Shown piece by piece: positions 33,724 through 42,786 of a DNA stretch of 64,000 nt. The notes below the pieces were generated by a model. That model had not been told where the DNA came from, did no database searches, and saw only the letters and a list, made by a program, of their open reading frames with translations. The stretch covers positions 682,001 to 746,000 of the forward strand of contig NZ_JAAMPJ010000002.1 in the NCBI RefSeq assembly GCF_011067745.1. Reading direction: 5' to 3'. The translations under genes were made by a program, and so were the position numbers. The stretch is from Lentzea alba. Lineage in GTDB: Bacteria > Actinomycetota > Actinomycetes > Mycobacteriales > Pseudonocardiaceae. Each line of letters begins with the position of its first letter. The first letter of the stretch is position 1.

Positions 33724-34617
33724 GTGGTGCGGGTCGCGGGTCCGTGGACGCACCGCGACGTGTCGGCCAACGGCATCCGCCTGCACGTCGCCGAACTCGG
33801 CGAGGGACCGCTCGTGCTGCTCCTGCACGGGTTCCCCGAGTTCTGGTGGTCGTGGCGGCACCAGCTGACGGCACTGGCAGAGGCCGGCTACCGCGCGGTG
33901 GCCGTCGATCTCCGCGGGTACGGCGACTCGGACAAACCCCCACGCGGCTACGACGGCTACACGCTCGGCGGTGACATCGCGGGCCTGATCAAGGCGCTCG
34001 GCGCCCAGCGCGCACACCTGGTGGGTCACGCGTGGGGCGGCGCCATCGCCTGGACGGTCGGCGCGGTCCACCCGCGGCTGGTCTCGTCGATCTCGGTGCT
34101 GTCCGCACCGCACCCGCTGGCGATGCGCCAGGCGTTCCGCCGGCATCCGCGGGTGAACTCGCACGTGCTGCGGTTCCAGCTGCCGATCTACCCGGAACGG
34201 TGGCTGACCGGCGAGAACGCCATGCAGGTCGCCCGGCTGCTGTCCGCCTGGTCCGGTCCGAAGTGGCGGTCGGCGCCCGAGTTCGACGAGGTCATCCGCC
34301 GCTGCCGGCAGGCGATGACGATCCCGGGCGTCGCCCACAGCGCGATGGAGTACTACCGCTGGGCGGTGCGCTCGCAGCTCCGCAGCGACGGCCGCCGGTT
34401 CACTGAGGCCGTCGACAAGCCGATGCAGGTGCCGGTGCTGCAGATCCACGGGGCGCTCGACCCGATCACGCTCGAGTCCTCCGCCCGCGACTCGCGGCAG
34501 TGGCTCGGGCCGGGGTCGGAGTTCCGGAGCCTGCCCGAGGTGGGGCACTTCCCGAACCAGGAGGCGTCCCACACCACGAGCAGGCTGATCACCGAGTTCC
34601 TGCAGAAGACGTCCTGA
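33724..34617 (+). CDS. ephE: Alpha/beta hydrolase, EphE/epoxide-hydrolase-like (Rv3670-like)
   Basis: Protein of about 297 residues (305 if started upstream). LHGFPEFWWSWRHQL supplies the HGxP oxyanion loop, and DP in HGALDPIT and the His of VGHFPNQE give two triad residues. The nucleophile elbow is GHAWGG, with Ala where epoxide hydrolases have Asp (GHDWGG); M. tuberculosis EphE also lacks it. Catalysis by the usual route is therefore doubtful. The frame could start at CTG 33700, which overlaps the previous stop as CTGA; the GTG at 33724 is the conventional choice. Overlaps the convergent monooxygenase gene by 29 bases. Confidence 0.85.
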   Translation: MVRVAGPWTHRDVSANGIRLHVAELGEGPLVLLLHGFPEFWWSWRHQLTALAEAGYRAVAVDLRGYGDSDKPPRGYDGYTLGGDIAGLIKALGAQRAHLVGHAWGGAIAWTVGAVHPRLVSSISVLSAPHPLAMRQAFRRHPRVNSHVLRFQLPIYPERWLTGENAMQVARLLSAWSGPKWRSAPEFDEVIRRCRQAMTIPGVAHSAMEYYRWAVRSQLRSDGRRFTEAVDKPMQVPVLQIHGALDPITLESSARDSRQWLGPGSEFRSLPEVGHFPNQEASHTTSRLITEFLQKTS

Positions 34618-36073
34618 ACGCGGCCGCCAGCGCCCCCGCCGGGTCGTCCGGCAGATCGACCGAGCGCCAGGCGATGTAGCCGTCCGGCCGGACCAGCGAA
34701 GCGCCCTTCTCGGACAGCCCGAACACCTCCAGTTGCTCGATCCGTTCGTACTGGACGCCCAGCGGCGTCGCGGCCTCCTCCCACTGCGGGTGGTCCGCGA
34801 CGAGCACCCAGCCGCGTTGGAACAGGTCCAAAGTGGACCTGCCGGGCTCGATCCACGCGTGCGGGGCCCGCGTCCCCGGCTGGCCGTGCCACTGCTCGGG
34901 GAGCTGGGCCGGCGGCAGTTCCGGGCCGGCGCCGAGCACCGCGGCCGACCGGTAGAGCACGCCGTAGTGCATCGCGTTGTTGTCGTACAGCGGCGCGTCC
35001 ACCGGTTCGCCGTCGCGGTTGTGGCCGTCGTTGCGCGCGAAGATCTGCTGGTGGCACAGCAACGCGACCGGGCGCCGTTCCGCGTCGTAGGTGTCCAAGA
35101 GGGACGGACGTGACTCGCCGTTGAGCACGGCGGCGAGCTTCCAGGCGAGGTTGTGCGCGTCCTCGATGCCGACGTTCGCCCCGAACCCGCCACGGCTCGG
35201 CGGCAACGTGTGCGCGGCGTCGCCCGCCAGGAGGATCCGGCCCTTCGAGAACTGGTCGGCGACGGCCGCCGAGATCGTCCAGCGGCCGGTGGTGATGATC
35301 TCCACGTCCAGGTCGTCGCGGCCGATCGCCTGGAAGATCTTCTGCCGCAGCTCGGCCTCGTCGTACTCGCGGTCCTCGAGCATCAGGACCCAGCGCCCGT
35401 CGCCGTAGGTGGTCAGGAACCCGACGTCGTCGATGAGGAACTGGCCGACCCCGTCCTTCAGGTACTCGTCCAGCGACGCGCGGAACAGCACGCTGCGGGA
35501 GGTGTGCATGTACCCGCGTCCGGTGCGGCCGATGCCGAGGGCCTCCCGGATCGGGCTGCGGTGGCCGTCCGCCGCGATCAGGTAGTCGGCGCGGATCTCG
35601 TACGGCTCGCCGTCGCCTTGGACGATCGCCGCGACGCCGTCGTCGTCCTGGGAGAACTCCAGCATCCGGGTGCTCATGCGGATGTCCGCGCCGAGTTCGC
35701 GAGCCTTGTCCCGCAGGATCGGTTCCATCCGGTCCTGGGCCAGCGCCACGCCCTTGCAGGGCGAGTACTCGACGTCCGAGAGCTGCGCCGGTGGCGACCA
35801 GAAGGTCTCGTCGTACTTCTTCCCGATCAGGCTCTCCGCGCGGACCCGCCGGACGCCGAAGCCCTTCGTCACCTGGCTCGGCGGCAGCTCGGCCTCCAGT
35901 CCGACCGCCCGCAGCAACTCGCCCACCCGAGCGTTGAAGCCGACCGCCCGCGGGTGCGGTGAGCTGCCCGGATGCTTCTCCACCAGGGTGACTGCCACCC
36001 CGCGCCACGCCAGGAACATCGCGGCCGACGTCCCGGCCAGTCCCCCGCCCACCACCAGCACCGAAGTCTTCAT
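34589..36073 (-). CDS. FAD-dependent aromatic monooxygenase (PHBH/MhpA-type)
   Basis: Class A flavoprotein hydroxylase of 494 residues. N-terminal Rossmann motif VLVVGGGLAGTSAAMFLA, the DG motif in YLIAADGHRSPIRE near residue 165, and the GD motif GRILLAGDAAHTLPPSRGG near residue 290. The C-terminal thioredoxin-like domain binds no known cofactor, as in RdmE/PgaE and MhpA. GGGAGGA precedes the ATG. It is divergent from a TetR gene with operators between, so it is probably induced by its own aromatic or polyketide substrate. Substrate unknown. Confidence 0.9.
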   Translation of the reverse strand: MKTSVLVVGGGLAGTSAAMFLAWRGVAVTLVEKHPGSSPHPRAVGFNARVGELLRAVGLEAELPPSQVTKGFGVRRVRAESLIGKKYDETFWSPPAQLSDVEYSPCKGVALAQDRMEPILRDKARELGADIRMSTRMLEFSQDDDGVAAIVQGDGEPYEIRADYLIAADGHRSPIREALGIGRTGRGYMHTSRSVLFRASLDEYLKDGVGQFLIDDVGFLTTYGDGRWVLMLEDREYDEAELRQKIFQAIGRDDLDVEIITTGRWTISAAVADQFSKGRILLAGDAAHTLPPSRGGFGANVGIEDAHNLAWKLAAVLNGESRPSLLDTYDAERRPVALLCHQQIFARNDGHNRDGEPVDAPLYDNNAMHYGVLYRSAAVLGAGPELPPAQLPEQWHGQPGTRAPHAWIEPGRSTLDLFQRGWVLVADHPQWEEAATPLGVQYERIEQLEVFGLSEKGASLVRPDGYIAWRSVDLPDDPAGALAAAFRTSSAGTR

Positions 36074-36083
36074 CGCATCCTCC

Positions 36084-36133
36084 CGATACACCGTATTGGT
36101 CAATACACTGTATCGCAGACAGACGGTGTATCG
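36084..36133. promoter_or_regulatory. TetR-type operators between monooxygenase and tetR
   Basis: Nested palindrome at 36084-36115: CGATACA...TATTG-GT-CAATA...TGTATCG, both arms perfect. In addition CGATACACCGT (36084-36094) is repeated inverted as ACGGTGTATCG (36123-36133). The last element overlaps the likely -10 box of tetR, so autorepression fits. Confidence 0.7.
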
Positions 36134-36142
36134 TCCGGTCCG

Positions 36143-36913
36143 ATGTCGAACGAACTCGTGTGGGACCGCCCAGAGCCGCCCAGCAAGCCGTCACCGACCC
36201 CGTTGAGCAGGGAACTGATCGTGCAGGCCGCGATCAGGCTCGCCGACGAGGGCGGACTCGACGAGGTGTCGCTGCGCAAGGTCGCGGGCGCGCTCAACGC
36301 CGGTCCGATGCGCCTCTACGGCTACATCGAGACCAAGGACGAGCTGCTCGACCTCATGGTCGACGAGATCTACGGCGAGATCGCGCTGCCCGAGCCCGGC
36401 ACCGAGTGGCGCGCCGCCCTGACCCGGATCGCCCACGGCATCCGCGCGGCGGCGAGGCGGCACCCGTGGTTCGTCGACCTGCTCGGCGGCCGCCCGCACC
36501 AGGGCCCGAACTCGCTGAAGCACATCGAGGCGTCACTGGCCACGCTCGACGGCAAGCCGGAGTTCCCGACCATCGACCACGTCCTGGGCGCGGTCGGCGC
36601 TGTGATGGCGTTCGTCCACGGCGCGGTCCGCGGCGAGATCGCCGAGGCCCGCGCCGAGCAGTCGAGCGGCATGACCGAGGAGCAGTGGCAGCGGGCGTCC
36701 GGCCCGTACATCGAGCGGGTGCTGGCGACCGGGAAGTTCCCGATGCTCGCCAAGGTCGTGTACGACGCCGACCACACCAACGTGGGAGCGATGTTCGACA
36801 CCGGTCTGAGCTACGTGCTCGACGGCATCGCTACGAGGCACACCCCTGGGTCGACGCCCGGCGGGTCAGCGTCGGCGCCTTCTGCACCAACGACTGCACC
36901 TGCTGGGCGGTGA
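36143..36913 (+). CDS. TetR/AcrR-family repressor with TetR_C C-terminal domain
   Basis: Regulator of 256 residues. HTH: AAIRLADEGGLDEVSLRKVAGALN, then MRLYGYIETKDELLDLM, typical of TetR. The C-terminal domain has the ARRHPWFVDLLGGRP pattern of TetR_C_11/C_33-type repressors. The final 25 residues are Pro/Ser/Ala-rich and lie over the 3' end of marP, an 83-base antisense overlap. Probably represses the divergent monooxygenase and itself through the palindromes in between. Confidence 0.9.
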   Translation: MSNELVWDRPEPPSKPSPTPLSRELIVQAAIRLADEGGLDEVSLRKVAGALNAGPMRLYGYIETKDELLDLMVDEIYGEIALPEPGTEWRAALTRIAHGIRAAARRHPWFVDLLGGRPHQGPNSLKHIEASLATLDGKPEFPTIDHVLGAVGAVMAFVHGAVRGEIAEARAEQSSGMTEEQWQRASGPYIERVLATGKFPMLAKVVYDADHTNVGAMFDTGLSYVLDGIATRHTPGSTPGGSASAPSAPTTAPAGR

Positions 36914-38018
36914 GCACGAACCCGGTCTCCGGGTCGTCGACCGCGGCACCGAAGACCACGCCCATCACCCGGCCGTTCGGGTCGACCAGCGGGCCACCGG
37001 AGTTGCCGGAGCGGACCTCGGCGCGAACCGTGTAGACGTCGCGCGTGACCGTCTGGGCGTCGTAGATGTCCGGGCCGCGCAGCAGCTCGATCCGCTCGCG
37101 GACACGGGCCGGTGAGGCCTTGTACGGGCCGTCCAGCGGGTAGCCGAGCACGATGCCGTCCTCGCCCGGCTGCACCGCGTCGGTGCGGAACTGCAGTGGC
37201 GTGGCCTCCAGGTCCGGAACCGCCAGCACGGCGATGTCCGTGCGGGGGTCGTAGGCGACGACCGTCGCGTCGAACTGGCCGCGGCCGACCTCGACCGTGA
37301 CCTCGTTGGTGCCGGCGACGACGTGCGCGTTGGTCATGACGCGTTCCGGCGCGATCACGAACCCGGTGCCTTCCAGGGCACGCGAGCACGAGGGCGCCCG
37401 ACCGCGGATCTTCAGCACGGACGACTTCAACCGGGTCGCGACCGGGGAGTTCGCGAGCTGGTCGTTCGGCGGCTCGACCTCCTTGAGCGGCGTTCGGTTG
37501 AACGGATCCATCGCCTGCGGGAAGCCCGAGACGTCGAAGAGGTTCTGCAGGTCCTGCGACAGCACCCGGGCGGCCTGCGGCATGGTGTCGTTGACCTTGC
37601 CGAGGATCACCGACTGGTTGAGCGACTTCGTCAGGTCCGGCAGGCCCACGACCGACGTCAGCGGGAGCGCGATCATCCACGCCACGACGAAGACGACCAG
37701 GCCCTGCACGATCGCCCCCAGGGCGTTGTCCGCGCCGCGCAACGGCGACGCGTTGACCCGTGCCTTGATCGTCCGGCCGATGTAGACGCCGATCGTCTCG
37801 CCCAGCGCCACGAGCAGCACCACGATGCCGACCGCGAACACGACCTTCGTGACGACGTTCTCGAACTGGGACACCAGCAACGGTGCGATCTGCGTGCCCA
37901 GGATCAGGCCGACGAGCACACCGACGAACGCGGGCAGCGCGACGACCATGCCTTGCCTGGCCCCGGACACCGCGGCGATCGCGGCAAGGCCCAGCACGAG
38001 CAGGTCAACCCAGTTCAA
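36831..38018 (-). CDS. marP: Membrane-bound serine protease MarP (acid resistance)
   Basis: Protein of 395 residues. Residues 1-120 form four membrane helices of the CvpA type; a chymotrypsin-like periplasmic domain follows with His232 (TNAHVVAG), Asp261 (DPRTDIAVL) and Ser340 (RSGNSGGP). Cys211 and Cys393 correspond to the redox-sensitive disulfide of Rv3671c. In M. tuberculosis this protease supports acid and oxidative stress survival by processing the peptidoglycan hydrolase RipA. First of a marP-NUDIX-tlpA-nth set, though the other genes lie upstream on the same strand. Confidence 0.93.
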   Translation of the reverse strand: MNWVDLLVLGLAAIAAVSGARQGMVVALPAFVGVLVGLILGTQIAPLLVSQFENVVTKVVFAVGIVVLLVALGETIGVYIGRTIKARVNASPLRGADNALGAIVQGLVVFVVAWMIALPLTSVVGLPDLTKSLNQSVILGKVNDTMPQAARVLSQDLQNLFDVSGFPQAMDPFNRTPLKEVEPPNDQLANSPVATRLKSSVLKIRGRAPSCSRALEGTGFVIAPERVMTNAHVVAGTNEVTVEVGRGQFDATVVAYDPRTDIAVLAVPDLEATPLQFRTDAVQPGEDGIVLGYPLDGPYKASPARVRERIELLRGPDIYDAQTVTRDVYTVRAEVRSGNSGGPLVDPNGRVMGVVFGAAVDDPETGFVLTAQQVQSLVQKAPTLTRRASTQGCAS

Positions 38019-38034
38019 CCCGAAAACCTCCGCC

Positions 38035-38694
38035 TCACTCTGTAGCGCGCAACGCTAGTTCAAGGTCACGCACATCCGTCGCATCCCACGGCTGTTCCCA
38101 GCCGCCGAGTGCGATCAGGCCGTTGATCAACCCCGCGGTGAAGCCCCACACCAGCATGCCCGGCGCGGAGAAGGCCGCTCCGACGTAACCCGCAGGGTGA
38201 CGCACCCGGAACCGGTTCGCAGGATCGGCGAGGTGCGCGACGGGCACCCGCGCGACGGCGGCGGTCTCCGCCGGGTCGACAGGTGCGACGGGGCTCGGCT
38301 GTTCCCAGTAGGCGAGCACGGGCGTGACCACGAACCCGGACACCGGCACGTACAGCTCCGGCAACAGGGCGAGCGGTCTCACTCCTGACGCAAGTACACC
38401 CGTCTCCTCGTAAGCCTCGCGTAATGCGGTGCCCACCGGGCCGTCGTCGGTGTCGTCGGCCGCCCCGCCGGGGAACGCGACCTGACCCGGATGCGAGCCG
38501 AGCGTGTCCGATCGGCGCAGCAACAACACGTCCGGGCCGTGGTTCTCGTCCTCGCCGAACAACATCAGCACGGACGCCTTGCGCACCCCCTCGGAGGGAG
38601 CGCGCGGGACCCGCATGAACGTCTGCGCGTCGATCTGGTCGGTGGCCTTGGCCAGGCGCTGCATCCAGTCGGGTGGCTCTGTCGCCTCCGTCAT
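38035..38694 (-). CDS. NUDIX hydrolase, CoA pyrophosphatase type (Rv3672c-like)
   Basis: Protein of 219 residues. The Nudix box is spread as GGAADDTDDGPVGTALREAYEETG, i.e. G-x5-E...REAxEExG, and the upstream HPGQVAFPGG is the extra signature of CoA-specific Nudix enzymes, which cut CoA and acyl-CoA to adenosine 3',5'-bisphosphate and phosphopantetheine. Start ATG overlaps the stop of the tlpA-like gene by four bases. Same order as Rv3672c-Rv3673c. Confidence 0.9.
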   Translation of the reverse strand: MTEATEPPDWMQRLAKATDQIDAQTFMRVPRAPSEGVRKASVLMLFGEDENHGPDVLLLRRSDTLGSHPGQVAFPGGAADDTDDGPVGTALREAYEETGVLASGVRPLALLPELYVPVSGFVVTPVLAYWEQPSPVAPVDPAETAAVARVPVAHLADPANRFRVRHPAGYVGAAFSAPGMLVWGFTAGLINGLIALGGWEQPWDATDVRDLELALRATE

Positions 38695-39251
38695 CGAACC
38701 GCCTTTTCCACCTGCTCGGGCGCACTGAACGGTGGATCCGTGATCTGCCGGATCTGACCGTCTGCTGCTATGTAGTACGTGGCGGGCAGCCTGTTCGGCG
38801 CCTTGAACCGCTTGCGCAGCTCGTCCGCCCCGTCGTAGACCGAGGGCAGCCGCACGCCGAGCCGGGCGAGCAGTTCGAGGCCGTCGGCTTCCCTGCTCTC
38901 CACAAGAACTGGGACGACCGGGACGGCACCTGGTTGCTTCGCATACGTGTCCAGCACGGGCAGCTCCTCCTGGCACGGCTGGCACCAGGTCGCCCAGAAG
39001 TTGATCAGGAGCGGCCCCTTCAGCGCGAGGGCCGTCCGGGTGCCGTCGCCGAGACATGTCACGTCGACACCGCCCTGTTCGCCCGGCACGCACGGCCGTA
39101 GCTGGGCCTGCGCGCGCAACGCCGACACGTCCTGCGACGGACGGGACGGCGTGGGCAACGGCCCCGGCGTTTTGTCACGGGGCCACAGCGCTACGACACC
39201 CGCGACGCCGAGGACGAGCACGAGGACCAGCCAGCGCGTGCGGTTGTTCAC
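38691..39251 (-). CDS. TlpA/ResA-like membrane-anchored thioredoxin (Rv3673c-like)
   Basis: Protein of 186 residues: N-terminal membrane anchor ([17 protein letters not shown]), a Pro-rich linker and a thioredoxin fold with the active site [15 protein letters not shown]. Extra cysteines in RPCVPGEQ and VTCLGDG lie before the fold. Works outside the membrane as a disulfide reductase, probably for envelope proteins; neighbour MarP has a disulfide and could be a client (inference). Overlaps nth by four bases. Confidence 0.9.
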   Translation of the reverse strand: MNNRTRWLVLVLVLGVAGVVALWPRDKTPGPLPTPSRPSQDVSALRAQAQLRPCVPGEQGGVDVTCLGDGTRTALALKGPLLINFWATWCQPCQEELPVLDTYAKQPGAVPVVPVLVESREADGLELLARLGVRLPSVYDGADELRKRFKAPNRLPATYYIAADGQIRQITDPPFSAPEQVEKAVR

Positions 39252-40012
39252 CCAACCAGCTTCTCACCCGCACGAACCCGCTCGGCGAGCTCGATCAGGT
39301 GCGGCTTCTCGTCGCCCTTCACGAGCTTGGCCGCCTTGTCCGGATCTTCCGGACCGAGGCCGTACGATGGGCAGTCCTTCATCAGCAGGCATGCGCCGCA
39401 AGCAGGCGTTTTGGCGTGGCAGACGCGGCGGCCGTGGAAGATGATCCAGTGCGAGGCCATCGTCCAGTCGCGCTTCTCGATGAGCTCGCCGATCGCGTGC
39501 TCGACCTTGACCGCGTCCTCCAGGTCGGTCCAGCCCCAGCGGCGGACGAGACGGCCGAAGTGGGTGTCGACTGTGATGCCCGGCACATCGAACGCGTTGC
39601 CTAGAACCACGTTGGCCGTCTTGCGTCCTACACCAGGAAGCTTGACCAGCTCTTCCAGCTTGCCCGGAACCACACCGTCGTGCTGCTCCACAAGGGCGGC
39701 ACCGAGACCCATCAGAGACGTCGCCTTGTTCCGGTAGAAACCGGTCGGGCGGATCATCTCTTCGAGTTCGACCCGGTCGGCGCCGGCGTAGTCGGCGGCC
39801 GTCGGGTACTTCGCGAAGAGCGCGGGAGTGACCTCGTTGACCTTCTTGTCGGTGCACTGCGCGGACAACACCACCGCCACGATCAGCTCCAACGGCGTGG
39901 TGAAGTCCAGCTCGCAGTGCGCGTCGGGGTATCCCTCGGCAAGCACGCGCACCATCCGGCGGGCCCTGCGGGTCAGGCCGAGCTTGGTTTCCGGTTTCTT
40001 GGTTGCGGGCAC
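39248..40012 (-). CDS. nth: Endonuclease III (DNA glycosylase/AP lyase)
   Basis: Base-excision repair enzyme of 254 residues acting on oxidised pyrimidines. Helix-hairpin-helix [13 protein letters not shown] with catalytic Lys131, catalytic Asp149 in VDTHFGR, and the [4Fe-4S] ligands Cys198, 205, 208 and 214 (C-x6-C-x2-C-x5-C). GTG start gives [20 protein letters not shown]; the open frame beyond runs into the divergent gene and is not used. Counterpart of Rv3674c. Confidence 0.95.
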   Translation of the reverse strand: MPATKKPETKLGLTRRARRMVRVLAEGYPDAHCELDFTTPLELIVAVVLSAQCTDKKVNEVTPALFAKYPTAADYAGADRVELEEMIRPTGFYRNKATSLMGLGAALVEQHDGVVPGKLEELVKLPGVGRKTANVVLGNAFDVPGITVDTHFGRLVRRWGWTDLEDAVKVEHAIGELIEKRDWTMASHWIIFHGRRVCHAKTPACGACLLMKDCPSYGLGPEDPDKAAKLVKGDEKPHLIELAERVRAGEKLVG

Positions 40013-40091
40013 TGAACCAGCGTAGTCAACACGCCGTAACCCACCCCTAGACGCGTACTCGAATCCCACTTGCGCCACACTGCGGAGCATC

Positions 40092-40331
40092 ATGACTGCC
40101 TGGCTTGTGATCGTCGTACCGATCGTGATCATGTTCTTCGCGCTCTTCATGGAGCGCGTCGAAGCGAAGCTCCGGCACGTTGCCGTGCAGGAGAACGAGG
40201 TCGAGGAGTTCCTGGAGTCCGCCCGGCCCGAAGAGGTCAAGGCGCTCTACGGACACGGCATCGGTCGCGCACTCGACATGTTCCGCCTCCGTCGCCGTGG
40301 CCGCGGCGGTGCGCGCAAGCGAGTCCGCTAG
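40092..40331 (+). CDS. Small conserved membrane protein next to crp
   Basis: Protein of 79 residues: one N-terminal membrane helix ([17 protein letters not shown]), then an acidic helix [20 protein letters not shown] and a basic tail [16 protein letters not shown] gene of this type stands between nth and crp across actinobacteria (position of Rv3675). ATG start, no cleavable signal. Function unknown. Confidence 0.8.
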   Translation: MTAWLVIVVPIVIMFFALFMERVEAKLRHVAVQENEVEEFLESARPEEVKALYGHGIGRALDMFRLRRRGRGGARKRVR

Positions 40332-40511
40332 ATGGCGTAGACTGGCCCGTCGGGCTGGATCGAGTCAGTGCTGGTTGTTCCTAGTGAGACGGCGAGCCGA
40401 ACGGCGATCCACTACACAGCCCTTAGACTGCAACGCAGTGATCGGCGGCACGGCGCTGACTCCACCAAAGATGGTGGTAGGCGTGCCGTCGCGTCGATTA
40501 GGAGGGACGAG

Positions 40512-41186
40512 GTGGACGAGACCCTGGCGCGAGCGGGCATCTTCCAGGGGGTGGACCCGGCAGCCGCAGAGGCGCTGGCGACGACCCTGGAGACGGTGGA
40601 GTTCCCGCGTGGCCACGTGATCTTCGCGGAGGGTGAGCCGGGCGATCGCCTGTACATCATCCAGTCCGGCAAGGTGAAGATCGGCCGCAAGTCGCCGGAC
40701 GGCCGCGAGAACCTGTTGGGGATCTTCGGGCCCTCCGACATGTTCGGCGAACTGTCCATTTTCGATCCCGGCCCCCGCACGTCGACCGCGACGACGGTGA
40801 CCGAGGTGCGCGCGGTGTCCATGGACCGCCCCGCGCTCCGGCAGTGGATCACCAACCGGCCGGAGATCGCCGAGCAGTTGCTGAGGGCCCTGGCCCGCAG
40901 GCTGCGCCGGACGAACTCCATGCTGGCCGACCTGATCTTCACGGACGTGCCCGGCCGCGTCGCCAAGGCGTTGCTGCAGCTCGCGCAGCGCTTCGGCTCG
41001 CAGGAGGCCGGTCTGCTCCGCGTCACGCACGACCTGACGCAGGAGGAGATCGCCCAGTTCGTCGGCGCGTCCCGCGAGACCGTGAACAAGGCGCTCGCCG
41101 ACTTCGCGCACCGCGGCTGGCTGCGGCTCGAAGGCAAGAGCGTGCTGATCCTGGACCCGGAGCGCCTCGCGCGCCGCGCCCGTTAG
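40512..41186 (+). CDS. crp: Crp/Fnr-family global regulator (Rv3676-type CRP)
   Basis: Protein of 224 residues, the exact length of the M. tuberculosis CRP. N-terminal cyclic-nucleotide domain ([38 protein letters not shown] with the cAMP phosphate-binding FGE...RTS), dimer helix, and a winged helix with [19 protein letters not shown] as recognition region. GTG start ([14 protein letters not shown]) follows TTAGGAGGGACGAG. Expected to control resuscitation, respiration and carbon genes such as acs. A terminator closes the unit. Confidence 0.95.
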   Translation: MDETLARAGIFQGVDPAAAEALATTLETVEFPRGHVIFAEGEPGDRLYIIQSGKVKIGRKSPDGRENLLGIFGPSDMFGELSIFDPGPRTSTATTVTEVRAVSMDRPALRQWITNRPEIAEQLLRALARRLRRTNSMLADLIFTDVPGRVAKALLQLAQRFGSQEAGLLRVTHDLTQEEIAQFVGASRETVNKALADFAHRGWLRLEGKSVLILDPERLARRAR

Positions 41187-41204
41187 AGATCTTTCGCAGA
41201 ACAC

Positions 41205-41246
41205 AAAGGACCGGGCGCCACCCCCGACGTGGCGCACCGGTCCTTT
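41205..41246 (+). terminator. Strong terminator after crp
   Basis: AAAGGACCGG-GCGCCAC / GTGGCGC-A-CCGGTCCTTT: 17 base pairs with a single bulged A and loop CCCCGAC, followed by TTTGCGTT. 18 bases after the crp stop. Confidence 0.9.
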
Positions 41247-41483
41247 GCGTTGCACGGCCCATCCCCCGACGAACCGTGCCTTCCATCCCTCTGGCGCGTA
41301 GGCCCCGACCCTCAAGCCAGAGGTTGGTCTCGGTGGATGAGTCAACTTTCGCACGTCTCCACCCCGACCGCTCAAGCCCTTTCACCCTCAAGGACCTCGT
41401 ACGTGGCCGATTCGTTGCATCTTTCACCCGGTCATCCCATTCCTGTGACCTAATCGCAACCGTGGTGACCCTGGGCACCTGAT

Positions 41484-41518
41484 CTGGTACAGCCGTACCA
41501 GGTTTGGCATACTGGTAC
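41484..41518. promoter_or_regulatory. CTGGTAC/GTACCAG operator at the MFS gene promoter
   Basis: CTGGTAC (41484-41490), GTACCAG (41495-41501) and CTGGTAC (41512-41518): alternating perfect half sites. CATACT (41508-41513) is a plausible -10 box 7 bases before the ATG, so a bound repressor would block it. No regulator gene is adjacent. Confidence 0.6.
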
Positions 41519-41520
41519 AC

Positions 41521-42774
41521 ATGTCCCACTCCGCTCGTCTCTCCGACTACCGTGCTGCCCTGACGACCCCCGGCATGCGCGGCCCCGTGGTCGCGTCTCT
41601 GCTCGCCCGCCTCCCGATCGCGATGGTCGGGCTCTCGCTGCTGCTCTACGTGGAGCGCGCGACGGGGTCGTTCGCGGTCGCCGGGATGGTGTCGGCGGCG
41701 GCGCTCGTGGGTGTGGCGATGGGTTCCGTCGTCCAGGGCCGGCTGATGGACCGCTTCGGTCCCACCCGCCCGCTGATGGTCGTGACGGCCCTGTTCGCCG
41801 TGTTCGTGACGGTCTCGGTGCTCGCCGTCGAGGCCGGTTCGCCGGTGTTCGTGCTGGTCCCGCTGGCTCTCGGCGTCGGCGCGACCGAGCCGATGGTGGG
41901 CTCGGCGTCGCGGGCGCTGTGGGAGCGGATGGTGCCGGCCGGTCCGACGCGCATGGCGGCCTACGCCTACGAGGCGATCAGCATGGAGGTCTTCTTCATC
42001 CTCGGACCGGGTCTCGCCGGTCTGCTGCTGGCCGCGCCGTGGGCGGGCACCGGCGTGGTCGTCGGTGCCGTGCTGATGGTCGTGGGTGCGCTGTGGTTCG
42101 CCACGAACCCGGTCGTGCGCGCGTGGGGCCCGGTGCTGCAGGCGCCTCGTCCGCTGCTCGGTGCGTTCGCCTACCCCGGCATGCGCACGGTGGCGCTGGC
42201 GGCACTCGGCTTCGGCGTGACCATCGGGTTCGTCGAGGTGGCCGTGCCGGCGTTCGCGAAGGCGGCGGGCCAGGCGTCGATGGGTGGCCTGATGCTGTCG
42301 CTGTGGTCGATCAGCTCGGTGATCTTCGGCGTGCTCTACGGCATGCGCCCGTGGCCGCGTCCGATGCACCTGCGCCTGCCGGTACTGCTGGGTGGCTTCG
42401 CGCTGCTCGCGTTCCTGCTGGCGATCCCCGCCACGCTGATCGGGCTCGGCGTCGCGTTGTTCCTGGTCGGCACGCTGATCACGCCGCAGTCGACCGCGCA
42501 CTCCGCAGCGATCGAGCAGGTCACGCCGTCCGGCATGGCCGCGGAGGCGTTCGGCTGGGTGATCACCTCGGTGACCGTCGGCCTCGCCATCGGTCAGGGC
42601 CTGTCCGGTCAGCTGATCGAGCACTTCGGCACGCGGCCGGCGTTCATCGCCTCGGGCGTGGCCGGGCTGCTGATCGCGCTCGCGGTGTGGCTGCTGCGCG
42701 GCACGGTCCGTCGTGGCGTCCCGACGCCCGAGCCGCTGCCTTCTCGCTCCGAAATGGACCTCGCCGCTCGCTGA
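41521..42774 (+). CDS. Major facilitator superfamily transporter
   Basis: Protein of 417 residues with 12 predicted helices and the MFS loop QGRLMDRFGPTRPL between helices 2 and 3. Most like drug-efflux members without further assignment. The gene has its own promoter with a three-half-site operator, suggesting regulation by an unlinked TetR, MarR or PadR-type repressor. It ends in a long hairpin shared with the convergent sliding-clamp gene. Confidence 0.85.
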   Translation: MSHSARLSDYRAALTTPGMRGPVVASLLARLPIAMVGLSLLLYVERATGSFAVAGMVSAAALVGVAMGSVVQGRLMDRFGPTRPLMVVTALFAVFVTVSVLAVEAGSPVFVLVPLALGVGATEPMVGSASRALWERMVPAGPTRMAAYAYEAISMEVFFILGPGLAGLLLAAPWAGTGVVVGAVLMVVGALWFATNPVVRAWGPVLQAPRPLLGAFAYPGMRTVALAALGFGVTIGFVEVAVPAFAKAAGQASMGGLMLSLWSISSVIFGVLYGMRPWPRPMHLRLPVLLGGFALLAFLLAIPATLIGLGVALFLVGTLITPQSTAHSAAIEQVTPSGMAAEAFGWVITSVTVGLAIGQGLSGQLIEHFGTRPAFIASGVAGLLIALAVWLLRGTVRRGVPTPEPLPSRSEMDLAAR

Positions 42775-42786
42775 GCCGCACGCGGG

